A DNA stretch of 64,000 nucleotides from Polaribacter huanghezhanensis. GTDB lineage: Bacteria; Bacteroidota; Bacteroidia; Flavobacteriales; Flavobacteriaceae. Location of the stretch: positions 806,001 to 870,000 of the forward strand of contig NZ_CP128595.1 of assembly GCF_030444335.1 (NCBI RefSeq), in the 5' to 3' direction. Positions 1-7,673 of the stretch are shown piece by piece (position 1 is the first letter of the stretch; every line of letters begins with the position of its first letter). The notes under the pieces are model-generated. The model worked only from the letters and a program-made list of their open reading frames with translations, was not told the origin of the DNA and ran no database searches. A program made the translations under genes and the position numbers.

Positions 1-626
1 CCTTTGTCTAAAACAACGATGCGCTCGCACACTTCTGTAACATGACTTAAATCGTGACTAGAAACCAACACCGTAACTTCATTGTTATCTGTTAGTTCTT
101 TTAACTTCTTTTTTAATCTGATTTGTGTTGTTGGATCTAAATTTGCAAAAGGCTCGTCTAAAATTACCACTTGCGGGTTTCCTAAAAGTGCCGCAACAAT
201 TCCTGCTTTTTTCTGATTACCTTTACTTAAATCTCTTAAATATTTCTTTTTCCCTAGAATTTCCCCATTAAAAATTTCTTCAAACTGACTTAAAAAGCTT
301 GCAATATCTGCTTTGTTCATTCCGCGTAAATCGCCAATAAAATCAAAATATTCTTCTGGTGTTAAATAACCAATTAAAAAAGTTTCATCAATAAAAGAAC
401 CTGTAAAAGATTTCCAAGCTTCGCTTTTATTTACCACCACTTCGTGATTTATAACTTGGCCTGTTGTTGGTCTAATTAAATCCAATAGAATGTTAAAAAA
501 CGTTGTTTTTCCTGCTCCATTATTTCCAACCAATCCAAAACTTTGTCCTTTTGGGATTTCTAATTCTTCTATATTTAATACTTGTTCTGAACCGTATTTT
601 TTGGTGATGTTTTTTGAGTGTATCAT
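1..626 (-). CDS. ABC transporter ATP-binding protein (3' part lies outside the window)
   Basis: This is the ATPase subunit of an ABC transporter, read from an ATG at 626-624; its C-terminus is lost beyond position 1. About 208 codons are visible. Walker A (GNNGAGKTT) is at residues 34-42, followed by a Q-loop region, a degenerate signature LSKGN, Walker B (VVILDEPFANLD) and the switch histidine in SSHDLSH. The compact domain with its LSKGN signature resembles the CcmA/NatA export class. It is the last gene of a leftward operon after a DUF5687 membrane protein, 26 bp away, which is its likely membrane partner. The substrate is unknown. Confidence 0.93.
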   Translation of the reverse strand, partial: MIHSKNITKKYGSEQVLNIEELEIPKGQSFGLVGNNGAGKTTFFNILLDLIRPTTGQVINHEVVVNKSEAWKSFTGSFIDETFLIGYLTPEEYFDFIGDLRGMNKADIASFLSQFEEIFNGEILGKKKYLRDLSKGNQKKAGIVAALLGNPQVVILDEPFANLDPTTQIRLKKKLKELTDNNEVTVLVSSHDLSHVTEVCERIVVLDK

Positions 627-652
627 AATTTTTTGTGTCTTAATTTTGTTGG

Positions 653-2122
653 TTATGCTTTTTGATCGAATGCGTGAATGGCTGCATATTTTTCTTTAAT
701 ATACTTTTTGGCAATCAAATTCATAAAATAATTTTTTGTTACCAATCCTAAAATTCCGAATCCTGCGATTGCAGCAATTCCGGCATTAAAGCCAAATGGC
801 AAACTAAATGCGTAAAACAATCCGATAGGAATTATCATTACAGGAATTACAACAATAAATTGTTTTGCACTTGTTCCTTGCGTATTTCCAAATCCGCTTG
901 CGTTTAAATCTATTTGTTTTCTATTAAAAGCTCCTGCAAATATTAAAATCAACGTGTTAATACCCATATTATAAAGCGCTCCAACGGCAATCATTAAATA
1001 AATGTTTAAACCAAAATAAATATAAGGTGTTGCTAAAATGAATAATGCAGCAGTAACTACAACCATTAAATACCATTTAGATTCTAAATACTTTCTGTAA
1101 GATACGTTTTGAGTCATCAGCATTTTGTAGTATGCACTTTCCCAAGCTGGAATAAATTGTCCGTAGTTTAAAACAAATCCGCCAGTAACAAATAGCGATG
1201 CAAAAATTAACATTCCTTCCATCTTTTCTTTATACATTGGATTTGTAAAAAAGATCAATCCATATAAAACAAATAAGAACGACATTAAGAAAACAGTTTT
1301 TGTTCTTTTATTTCTCCAAATTAATCTGATTTCGTTTTTAATAAACGGCGCCATTTCTCCAAATCGGTTTGCCCAAGATAAATCTGCCGTGTTTGCTTCT
1401 TTTACTTTTACTTTTACGGCATCATCTAAATACAGTTGCTTTCTTAATATTTTTTGATTGACACTGTATAAAATTGCCACCAATGCAACCGGAATAAGCA
1501 TGTAAATTGGATTTTCATAGATTCCGTTGAAAATTGCCTGACTATGAACAGTGACATCATAAATGTTAAAATACTGAAGCGCAATTGTACCAATTAATAA
1601 AGTTCCTAAAACCGTTAAAGCAATAGTGTTTTTATTAATGATAAAGTTTAAAAAATTTGCAGACTGTGTTATCAAAATCATGCTAAATAGCCAACCTAAA
1701 ACTCCAGAGGTATTGTAATTTTCTTTTATTAATACTACAGAAAACGGAATGTAAAAGAACAACGAAAAAAGGTTAAATGCAGAAAACATAGATTTTCCTA
1801 ATACATAATGTACCAATTTGTTCTTTTTAATAGGAAGAACGAGTAATGGTTTTACATTCATTACCGGAAGTTTTTGCATTAAATACCTAAAGATTAAATC
1901 GCCAATTACGGCAAATAATAAAAAAGAATTTACTACTTGAAATGGATCTTGACCTGGCATTGTTTTTCTAATAATAAAAAAACTACCAACACCTAATGCT
2001 AAAAAGGAAACCATCATATACAAGGCAAAAAAGCCCATAATAATTTTTAATGCTATTCCTTTTTGCCAATATGATGAACGGAAATATTGTTTCCATTCTA
2101 ATTTTAAAAATCGTTTAAACAT
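653..2122 (-). CDS. DUF5687 family polytopic membrane protein, probable ABC permease
   Basis: This 489-residue protein is very hydrophobic, with about ten membrane segments. They start near residue 25 and continue to the C-terminus, with a charged cytoplasmic stretch near residues 225-265. I recognise the overall pattern (start MFKRFLKLEWKQYFRSSYWQK) as the DUF5687 family of Bacteroidota, which regularly sits beside an ABC ATPase. It lies directly upstream of the ATPase gene at 1-626 on the same strand, so it is probably the permease of a membrane-acting or export ABC complex. The PadR gene further upstream in the same operon points to control by a small-molecule or envelope signal. The substrate cannot be inferred. 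Confidence 0.85.
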   Translation of the reverse strand: MFKRFLKLEWKQYFRSSYWQKGIALKIIMGFFALYMMVSFLALGVGSFFIIRKTMPGQDPFQVVNSFLLFAVIGDLIFRYLMQKLPVMNVKPLLVLPIKKNKLVHYVLGKSMFSAFNLFSLFFYIPFSVVLIKENYNTSGVLGWLFSMILITQSANFLNFIINKNTIALTVLGTLLIGTIALQYFNIYDVTVHSQAIFNGIYENPIYMLIPVALVAILYSVNQKILRKQLYLDDAVKVKVKEANTADLSWANRFGEMAPFIKNEIRLIWRNKRTKTVFLMSFLFVLYGLIFFTNPMYKEKMEGMLIFASLFVTGGFVLNYGQFIPAWESAYYKMLMTQNVSYRKYLESKWYLMVVVTAALFILATPYIYFGLNIYLMIAVGALYNMGINTLILIFAGAFNRKQIDLNASGFGNTQGTSAKQFIVVIPVMIIPIGLFYAFSLPFGFNAGIAAIAGFGILGLVTKNYFMNLIAKKYIKEKYAAIHAFDQKA

Positions 2123-2182
2123 AATTACTTGGTTAGTTGTTCTTGTTATAAGTGTCTTAAATGTAGTTTTTGTTACAAAAAA

Positions 2183-2878
2183 TTAAATCATAAAATATTC
2201 TGGGTAGGTTTCCTTTAATAATTCTTCTGCTTTTGAAGGTATTACAACTAAAGAAATATAACCAATAATAAAAATCGCCGTATAAAATAACGCCAATAAT
2301 AAACCCCAAATGATAGTTACATTGTTTAAATTACTTGTATGAATAAAAATTTGAAAAGTATATAAAGGAAAAACTGCGGCATTTGCAACTCCTTGACTAA
2401 AAATTAAACGCTCTAACATCCATGTTTTTCCATCTACTTTTTTTCGTTTCTTAAACCTTGATTTTAGTTGAATTCTTTTTATCATTCCAAAGACAAAATA
2501 GCATAAAATTATGCCTACAAAAATAAATTCTGAAACATTGGATCTAAATAATTGAAAAAGCAAAGAAAAAATAGCGAATGTGGCAACAATTTTTGGAAGC
2601 TGAAACCAATCTTTTGCAAACTGTAAAATAATTTTCCAGTATTTTTTTCCCATTGATTTTTGTTTCTGTTCAACAACCTCCATAAAACCAAAAACACCAA
2701 ACTTTTTAAACGATACATCTCTTGCTTGTTCAAAGGTTAAAAGTGGCTGTGCCTCCCAAATTTGTTCAATATCATTTGCTAAATGATCTACCAATTCGGT
2801 TTGTACATCATAATGATATACAAAATGCTCTCTTGTAAATTTATAGAGTTGTTTTATGTGGTTTTCTGTTAATTTCAT
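2183..2878 (-). CDS. Membrane protein with N-terminal helical domain (paralogue of the next gene upstream)
   Basis: This protein of 231 residues has a soluble N-terminal domain (about 1-80) followed by four hydrophobic segments (about 92-110, 115-133, 160-178 and 188-212). The N-terminal domain has the pattern LT...Y.Y..Q.ELVDHLANDIE, which recurs in the neighbouring gene (LT...DYIDLKIELLDHIILDVE). Small helical domains of this sort, such as DUF1700-like or permease-prefix domains, are typical in PadR-controlled membrane operons. Its ATG overlaps the upstream stop by 4 bp (2875-2878), so the two are translationally coupled. Function unknown; a membrane partner of the ABC/DUF5687 pair is an inference. 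Confidence 0.8.
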   Translation of the reverse strand: MKLTENHIKQLYKFTREHFVYHYDVQTELVDHLANDIEQIWEAQPLLTFEQARDVSFKKFGVFGFMEVVEQKQKSMGKKYWKIILQFAKDWFQLPKIVATFAIFSLLFQLFRSNVSEFIFVGIILCYFVFGMIKRIQLKSRFKKRKKVDGKTWMLERLIFSQGVANAAVFPLYTFQIFIHTSNLNNVTIIWGLLLALFYTAIFIIGYISLVVIPSKAEELLKETYPEYFMI

Positions 2879-3537
2879 TTCGCTAACATTTTATGATTCT
2901 TAGAAACTTCTGTAAAATGTTTTTTATAAAAATGATGACAAGTGTATGTTATTGCCAAACCAGCACAAGAAAGCCCGACTAAAAGACCATTAATTTTACC
3001 CAATTTATCAAAATAATCGGTAACAATCTGAGCGATAATTAAAAATGAAATTCCTAGATATTGTGTTTTTAAAATAAACCGATATGTAGTTTGTTCTTTA
3101 GAACGCATTATTTTAAAAATGATAAAAACCATATAAATTAACGCTAATAATGTTGTGATTCTAAAAAAGGTGTTTACAAAAGACATCATGTTATCCGTAA
3201 AATCTACAGATATATTTTTAAAAATAATAAACGGTAAAAAATAAGACACAATGTATAATAGATAAAACGGTCTAAACTCTTTCACTGCTTTTCTTAGTAC
3301 AATTTTTGAAGTAGAATATTGCAATCCTAAAAAAATGCTTGAAGAATTTCTAAAATGTCTGTTCCATTTTTGCTTTGTAAGTTCTAAAGCGCTATCAAAA
3401 GAAAAACCTTTGTTTAGTAAACGTTCTACATCTAGAATTATGTGATCTAGCAATTCTATTTTTAAGTCGATATAATCTACCTTATTATCCTTAATGTAGT
3501 TTTCGATCTCTTGTAGTTGTTGTTTTGTTAATTCCAT
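2875..3537 (-). CDS. Membrane protein with N-terminal helical domain, PadR operon
   Basis: This protein has 220 residues. The soluble N-terminal domain (about 1-75) carries the ELLDHIILDVE motif shared with the downstream paralogue. It is followed by four predicted membrane helices (about 91-110, 126-147, 158-178 and 183-200). It starts one base after the padR stop, so it is in the same transcript, and it overlaps the next gene by 4 bp. I do not recognise a named family with certainty. The repeated domain-plus-helices design suggests that the two products act as a pair, perhaps as a heterodimeric accessory to the ABC transporter encoded downstream. Confidence 0.8.
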   Translation of the reverse strand: MELTKQQLQEIENYIKDNKVDYIDLKIELLDHIILDVERLLNKGFSFDSALELTKQKWNRHFRNSSSIFLGLQYSTSKIVLRKAVKEFRPFYLLYIVSYFLPFIIFKNISVDFTDNMMSFVNTFFRITTLLALIYMVFIIFKIMRSKEQTTYRFILKTQYLGISFLIIAQIVTDYFDKLGKINGLLVGLSCAGLAITYTCHHFYKKHFTEVSKNHKMLAK

Positions 3538-3538
3538 A

Positions 3539-3877
3539 TTACTCCAAACTAAGTTTAGGATTTACCAAATGCTGCATGGTTTTTAAAAACTCTTGCATTT
3601 CTGCAAGTTTATTGGCGGTCTCTTTGGTTCCGTGTTCGGTAAGTTTGTAATATTTACGCAACCGATTTCCAATTTTTGCAACCTCAACATCTAACAAACC
3701 ATCGGCTTCTAATTTGTGTAACGCTGGATACAATGCTCCTTCAGTAATTTTTAATTCGCCTTTGGTAAGTTCTTTTACTTTTTGTGTAATTTCATACCCA
3801 TACATTTTATCGTTCTGTGCCAACAACTTTAAAATGATGGTTTGTAAAGAGCCTTTAAATAGTTTTTGATTTCCCAT
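3539..3877 (-). CDS. PadR family transcriptional regulator
   Basis: This is a 112-residue winged-helix repressor. It starts MGNQKLFKGSLQTIILKLL and continues through the PadR signature (YGYEITQ, ITEGALYPALHKLEADGLL) to a C-terminal dimerisation helix. An ATG five codons further upstream (3892) exists, but it lies inside a perfect operator-like palindrome and upstream of the -7 box. I therefore chose 3877, which also matches the usual family start. It heads the leftward operon of two membrane proteins, DUF5687 and the ABC ATPase. PadR proteins usually repress their own operon and are released by a ligand, and the palindrome at 3886-3908 fits such autoregulation. Confidence 0.92.
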   Translation of the reverse strand: MGNQKLFKGSLQTIILKLLAQNDKMYGYEITQKVKELTKGELKITEGALYPALHKLEADGLLDVEVAKIGNRLRKYYKLTEHGTKETANKLAEMQEFLKTMQHLVNPKLSLE

Positions 3878-3881
3878 AACA

Positions 3882-3889
3882 CAAATATA
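3882..3889 (-). promoter_or_regulatory. -7 box TATATTTG of the padR operon
   Basis: On the minus strand TATATTTG matches the Bacteroidota -7 consensus TAnnTTTG exactly. It ends only 4 nt before the ATG at 3877, so the transcript would be leaderless or nearly so. It overlaps one arm of the palindrome at 3886-3908. No convincing -33 TTG was found. Confidence 0.5.
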
Positions 3890-3908
3890 CATAATTTTCT
3901 TATGTATA
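3886..3908. promoter_or_regulatory. Candidate PadR operator: perfect 9-bp inverted repeat
   Basis: TATACATAA, five bases, then TTATGTATA form a perfect 9-bp-armed palindrome. It contains ACAT and ATGT half-sites like those in described PadR operators. It overlaps the -7 box and lies immediately upstream of padR, so a bound dimer would block transcription of the operon. Binding by this PadR is inferred. Confidence 0.6.
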
Positions 3909-3964
3909 AATTTCTTAGGTATTAATTTATAGAAACTCTAACAAGTAAATCGTTTTTTGTTTGT

Positions 3965-3972
3965 TATTTTTG
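3965..3972 (+). promoter_or_regulatory. -7 box TATTTTTG of the 2Fe-2S reductase gene
   Basis: This is an exact match to TAnnTTTG, 18 nt upstream of the ATG at 3991. No clear -33 TTG at the usual spacing was seen. Confidence 0.4.
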
Positions 3973-3990
3973 TACTCTTAAATTTTATAC

Positions 3991-5034
3991 ATGTCTACAT
4001 TTCATAAACTAACAGTACAAAAAATCGTTAAAGAAACAACAAATGCGGTTTCTGTACTTTTTGAAGTTCCTGCAGCGTTAAAGGATGCTTTTTCTTTTGT
4101 TGCTGGACAATATATTACCATCAAAAAAACAATAGACGAAAAAGAAATTAGAAGAGCATATTCTATTTGTTCATCGCCAAAAAGTAACGAATTAAAAGTG
4201 GCAATAAAAGCAGTTGAACATGGGTTATTTTCTGTTTTTGCAACCTCAAAATTAAAAGAAGGCGATGTGTTAGAAGTTGCAGAACCAGAGGGGAAATTCT
4301 TACTAAATCCAACAGCAAATAAAAACTATATTGCATTTGCCGCCGGAAGCGGAATTACACCCGTTTTATCAATGGTGAAAGCAGTTTTAGAAACTGAAAA
4401 ATCTTCAACTTTTACACTAATTTACGGAAATAAATCTACCGAAAGCACCATTTTTAAAAACGAATTAGAAACACTTCTTGAAAAATACAATCCACAGTTT
4501 AACTTACATTATGTGTTTAGCAAAACCTTAAGCGGCGACAGCATTTTTGGAAGAATCGACAAAGGGAATACCAATTATTTTATCAAAAATAAATATAAAA
4601 ACACTGTTTTTGATGCGGCTTTTATATGTGGTCCAGAAAAAATGATCAACACTGTTTCTGAAACATTACAAGAAAATAATTTTGACAAAGAAAATATCCT
4701 TTTTGAATTGTTTACAACGTCTGATGAAGAAAACAATATCAAAATTCCTGATGGAAAATCAGAAATTACCGTGTTGTTAGATGATGAAGAGACAACCTTT
4801 ACAATGAATAAAACCGATGATATTTTAGCGGCTTCTTTACGCAATAATTTAGATGCGCCGTATTCTTGTCAAGGTGGAGTTTGTAGCAGTTGTTTGTGTA
4901 AAGTTACTGAAGGGAAAGCAATAATGACCAAAAACAGTATTTTAACGGATGGTGAAGTTGAAGAAGGATTCGTTTTGGCTTGTCAAGCACATCCAACAAC
5001 TTCAAAAATTACCATCGATTTTGATGATATTTAA
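3991..5034 (+). CDS. Flavin reductase with 2Fe-2S ferredoxin domain (PaaE/ferredoxin-NADP reductase type)
   Basis: This 347-residue electron-transfer protein has three modules. An FAD-binding barrel carries RAYSICSS at 55-62. An NAD(P)-binding fold carries AAGSGITPV at 117-125. A C-terminal plant-type 2Fe-2S domain has Cys293, Cys298, Cys301 and Cys331 in the expected CX4CX2CX29C spacing. It passes electrons from NAD(P)H through FAD to the cluster and on to an unknown oxygenase or other acceptor. The order matches the PaaE reductase of phenylacetyl-CoA epoxidase, but no paaABCD genes are near, so the specific pathway is not supported. It is monocistronic or pairs with the LysE gene 22 bp downstream. 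Confidence 0.92.
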   Translation: MSTFHKLTVQKIVKETTNAVSVLFEVPAALKDAFSFVAGQYITIKKTIDEKEIRRAYSICSSPKSNELKVAIKAVEHGLFSVFATSKLKEGDVLEVAEPEGKFLLNPTANKNYIAFAAGSGITPVLSMVKAVLETEKSSTFTLIYGNKSTESTIFKNELETLLEKYNPQFNLHYVFSKTLSGDSIFGRIDKGNTNYFIKNKYKNTVFDAAFICGPEKMINTVSETLQENNFDKENILFELFTTSDEENNIKIPDGKSEITVLLDDEETTFTMNKTDDILAASLRNNLDAPYSCQGGVCSSCLCKVTEGKAIMTKNSILTDGEVEEGFVLACQAHPTTSKITIDFDDI

Positions 5035-5056
5035 GCAGAAATTGTATCTTTAAAAA

Positions 5057-5737
5057 ATGGATATCTACAACATAAAAAATGCAATAATTCTTGGATTCTT
5101 TCTTTCATTTATGATTGGTCCTGTCTTTTTTATGTTGATACAAACTAGTGTTTTAAAAGGTGCAAGAGCTGCAATTATGTTTAACGTTGGTGTAATTTTG
5201 GGCGACGTTTCGTTTATAATTATTGCGTATTTAGGAAGCAGGCATTTATTAGAACGAATTAAAGATGATCCGCGTTTGTTTTTTATTGGCGGATTAATTT
5301 TAATAATTTATGGATTGATAACCTATTTTGATAAATCGAACAAAAAGGAAGTAGAAAATACGCCCATCATAGAAATTCCTGTTAGTAATAATTACTTAAA
5401 ATTATTATTTAAAGGGTTCTTTTTAAACTTTATTAATATTGGTGTTTTAGGTTTTTGGCTAGGCTTAATTGTTGTTATTGGCCCAATATTAGACATGAAT
5501 CCAAATCATATTTTTTGGTACTTTACAACCATTATAATTAGTTATTTTATTACTGATTTAGGAAAAATTTTCTTAGCTAAAAAATTAAAAAAGAGACTAA
5601 CAGCTAATGTTATCTATAAGATTAAAAAATCTATGGGAATTCTATTAATTATTTTTGGTGTTGGTTTAATGCTCAAAGGATTTATCCCAAAAGAGAAACT
5701 AAATTTAGATACCTTTATAGAAAAAGTTGAAAAATAA
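5057..5737 (+). CDS. LysE family translocator
   Basis: This is a 226-residue inner-membrane protein with six hydrophobic segments. It begins with the LysE-type pattern (ILGFFLSFMIGPVFFMLIQTSVLKGARAA) and has a second hydrophobic half from about residue 115. The family exports amino acids or related small molecules by proton antiport. The substrate cannot be told from sequence. The charged linker around residues 95-112 between the two halves is usual for the family. It follows the reductase gene by 22 bp and ends at a strong hairpin terminator. A second, different LysE-type gene lies at 33392-34021. Confidence 0.88.
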   Translation: MDIYNIKNAIILGFFLSFMIGPVFFMLIQTSVLKGARAAIMFNVGVILGDVSFIIIAYLGSRHLLERIKDDPRLFFIGGLILIIYGLITYFDKSNKKEVENTPIIEIPVSNNYLKLLFKGFFLNFINIGVLGFWLGLIVVIGPILDMNPNHIFWYFTTIIISYFITDLGKIFLAKKLKKRLTANVIYKIKKSMGILLIIFGVGLMLKGFIPKEKLNLDTFIEKVEK

Positions 5738-5766
5738 AAAAGCGAGGTTTTCACCTCGCTTTTTTA
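5737..5766. terminator. Bidirectional rho-independent terminator
   Basis: The stem AGCGAGGT / ACCTCGCT with a 4-nt loop (5741-5760) is flanked by A and T runs. It lies between the convergent LysE and M1 peptidase genes and can serve both. Confidence 0.9.
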
Positions 5767-5784
5767 TACTTTTTTAATCTTTTC

Positions 5785-7623
5785 TTATTTTAATGCTTCA
5801 TACACATTATTATCTCTATCAATATCTGCCATTAATTGAGAAGGATCTATCTCTACTTTTTTAATTTCTTTATCCACAGTAAAAGTGTAGGTTGGGTGTG
5901 CCCAGCCCCAATCTGTTAATACTGTTGCTGTTGTTGGTTTATGACCCCGCATCATTAATAAAGGAATATTAAAGTTTTGTACAGACCCATCTGTATAAGT
6001 AACGGTTACATCTGTTGGCATTGGCATTTTTCCAATTCTTTTTAATGTAATGGTTTTTCCATCAACATTGTCTACCGCATAATCTATTCTATGTGTTGTT
6101 TCTGTCCATTCATTTAAATACCAATCTAATTCCAAACCAGAAACACGTTCAACTGTTCTTTTAATATCGTTTGGCGTTGGATGTTTAAAACTAAAATCAA
6201 CAAAGTATTTCTTTAATGTTTTTGCCGTATTTTCTTCTCCAATAATATAATTTAATTGCGTTAAAAACATACCTCCCATTGTGTAAGACGCAATACTATA
6301 TGCCATATTTAAATTATAGCGATCAGAATGTGTTGTTAACGGCTCTTGAAAACCACTTTTTACCAAATAAAAATATCCTCGATATCCTCCAGCAGACGGT
6401 TTTCCATCACCTCCACGCAATATTTTGTTAGACGCTAATCCAGAAATATATGTCGTAAAACCTTCATCCATCCAAGGATGTTTACTCTCATTACTTGCTA
6501 ATAATTGTTGAAACCACGTATGTGCCAATTCATGAAAAATAGTTCCAACTGGACTTCTTTTTTCTCCTCCAGCTACAAAAGTACACATCGCATATTCCAT
6601 TCCTCCGTCACCAGCTTGAATAACAGAATATTGTTTCCATGGATATTTTCCAATATTTTCACTGAAATATTCCATTGCTTTTGCTGTAGGTTCTTCAGCG
6701 GCTCTCCAATTCTTTATCACGTCTTCATTATTTTTAAAAAAGAAGTGAATATCTGGTCCATTTTTAACTTTAACAATGTCGTGAATGTAATTATCATCTG
6801 CTGCCCAAGCAAAATCATGTACTTTCTTCGCTTTAAAATGCCACGCTAATTTTTTTCCTTTTTGAAGTTTTAATTTTTTAGCCTTGTTTTCATAACCATG
6901 TCCAATTTCTTGTGGATTTTCTAAATTACCCGTTCCTGCAACTGTATATTTTTTATCAATATGTAGCGTTACATCAAAATCTCCCCAAACTCCATGAAAT
7001 TCTCTAGCAATATATGAATCTGCGTGCCAACCTTCAAAATCGTATTCTGCCATTTTAGGATACCATTGCGCCATAGACATCGCTACTCCATCAGGATTAT
7101 TTCTTCCCGCTCTACGGATATGAACTGGTAATTGTCCTTTAAAAGTCATATCAAAAGTTACTTTAGACCCTGGTTTAATTGGTGTGTTTAATGTCACTTC
7201 CAAAATAGTTCCGGCTGTTTCAAAATGAACATTTTTGCCATTTTGTTTTAGAGTAAGTACTTTTAAATACCCTATTTCGTTTGGCTTTAGTTTAGAAATT
7301 CTACTTTCATAAATTGGTTTTTCTTTTGTACCACTTTTAGTGGTCATTCTACCGTCTGGGTCAGCTATATCTTGCAACCTTGCATTCATTTCGCTATCTG
7401 GCTGAAAGGCGTTGTAAAACAAGTGATAGTATACTTTTGTTAATGCGTCACTAGAATTATTCGTGTACACTAATTTTTGAGTTCCGTTATATTGAAAATT
7501 ATTTACATCAACATCTACATTCATCGTGTAATTTACATGTTGTTGCCAATAACCTTTCTTTTGGGCATTTGCCGCTACCATTCCTATAAAAAATGATAAA
7601 ATAATAATTCGTGTTTTTTTCAT
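5785..7623 (-). CDS. Secreted M1 family zinc metallopeptidase
   Basis: This is a 612-residue aminopeptidase-type enzyme with a signal peptide (about 1-20, ending AANAQ). Zinc ligands are His364, His368 and Glu387 in HELAH-x18-E (WMDEGFT). The substrate-binding motif is GGMEY (340-344) rather than the classic GAMEN, a variant common in Bacteroidota M1 enzymes. The N-terminal beta domain (about 25-250) precedes the catalytic domain, and there is no long C-terminal ERAP-type domain. It probably trims peptides in the periplasm or outside the cell. It stands alone, convergent with the LysE gene. A subtilase gene lies 50 bp upstream on the same strand, so the two may be co-transcribed. Confidence 0.94.
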   Translation of the reverse strand: MKKTRIIILSFFIGMVAANAQKKGYWQQHVNYTMNVDVDVNNFQYNGTQKLVYTNNSSDALTKVYYHLFYNAFQPDSEMNARLQDIADPDGRMTTKSGTKEKPIYESRISKLKPNEIGYLKVLTLKQNGKNVHFETAGTILEVTLNTPIKPGSKVTFDMTFKGQLPVHIRRAGRNNPDGVAMSMAQWYPKMAEYDFEGWHADSYIAREFHGVWGDFDVTLHIDKKYTVAGTGNLENPQEIGHGYENKAKKLKLQKGKKLAWHFKAKKVHDFAWAADDNYIHDIVKVKNGPDIHFFFKNNEDVIKNWRAAEEPTAKAMEYFSENIGKYPWKQYSVIQAGDGGMEYAMCTFVAGGEKRSPVGTIFHELAHTWFQQLLASNESKHPWMDEGFTTYISGLASNKILRGGDGKPSAGGYRGYFYLVKSGFQEPLTTHSDRYNLNMAYSIASYTMGGMFLTQLNYIIGEENTAKTLKKYFVDFSFKHPTPNDIKRTVERVSGLELDWYLNEWTETTHRIDYAVDNVDGKTITLKRIGKMPMPTDVTVTYTDGSVQNFNIPLLMMRGHKPTTATVLTDWGWAHPTYTFTVDKEIKKVEIDPSQLMADIDRDNNVYEALK

Positions 7624-7673
7624 TGTTTGATTACTTTAAATTAAAATTCTCTTTTTTGAAATTCAAAATGAAT

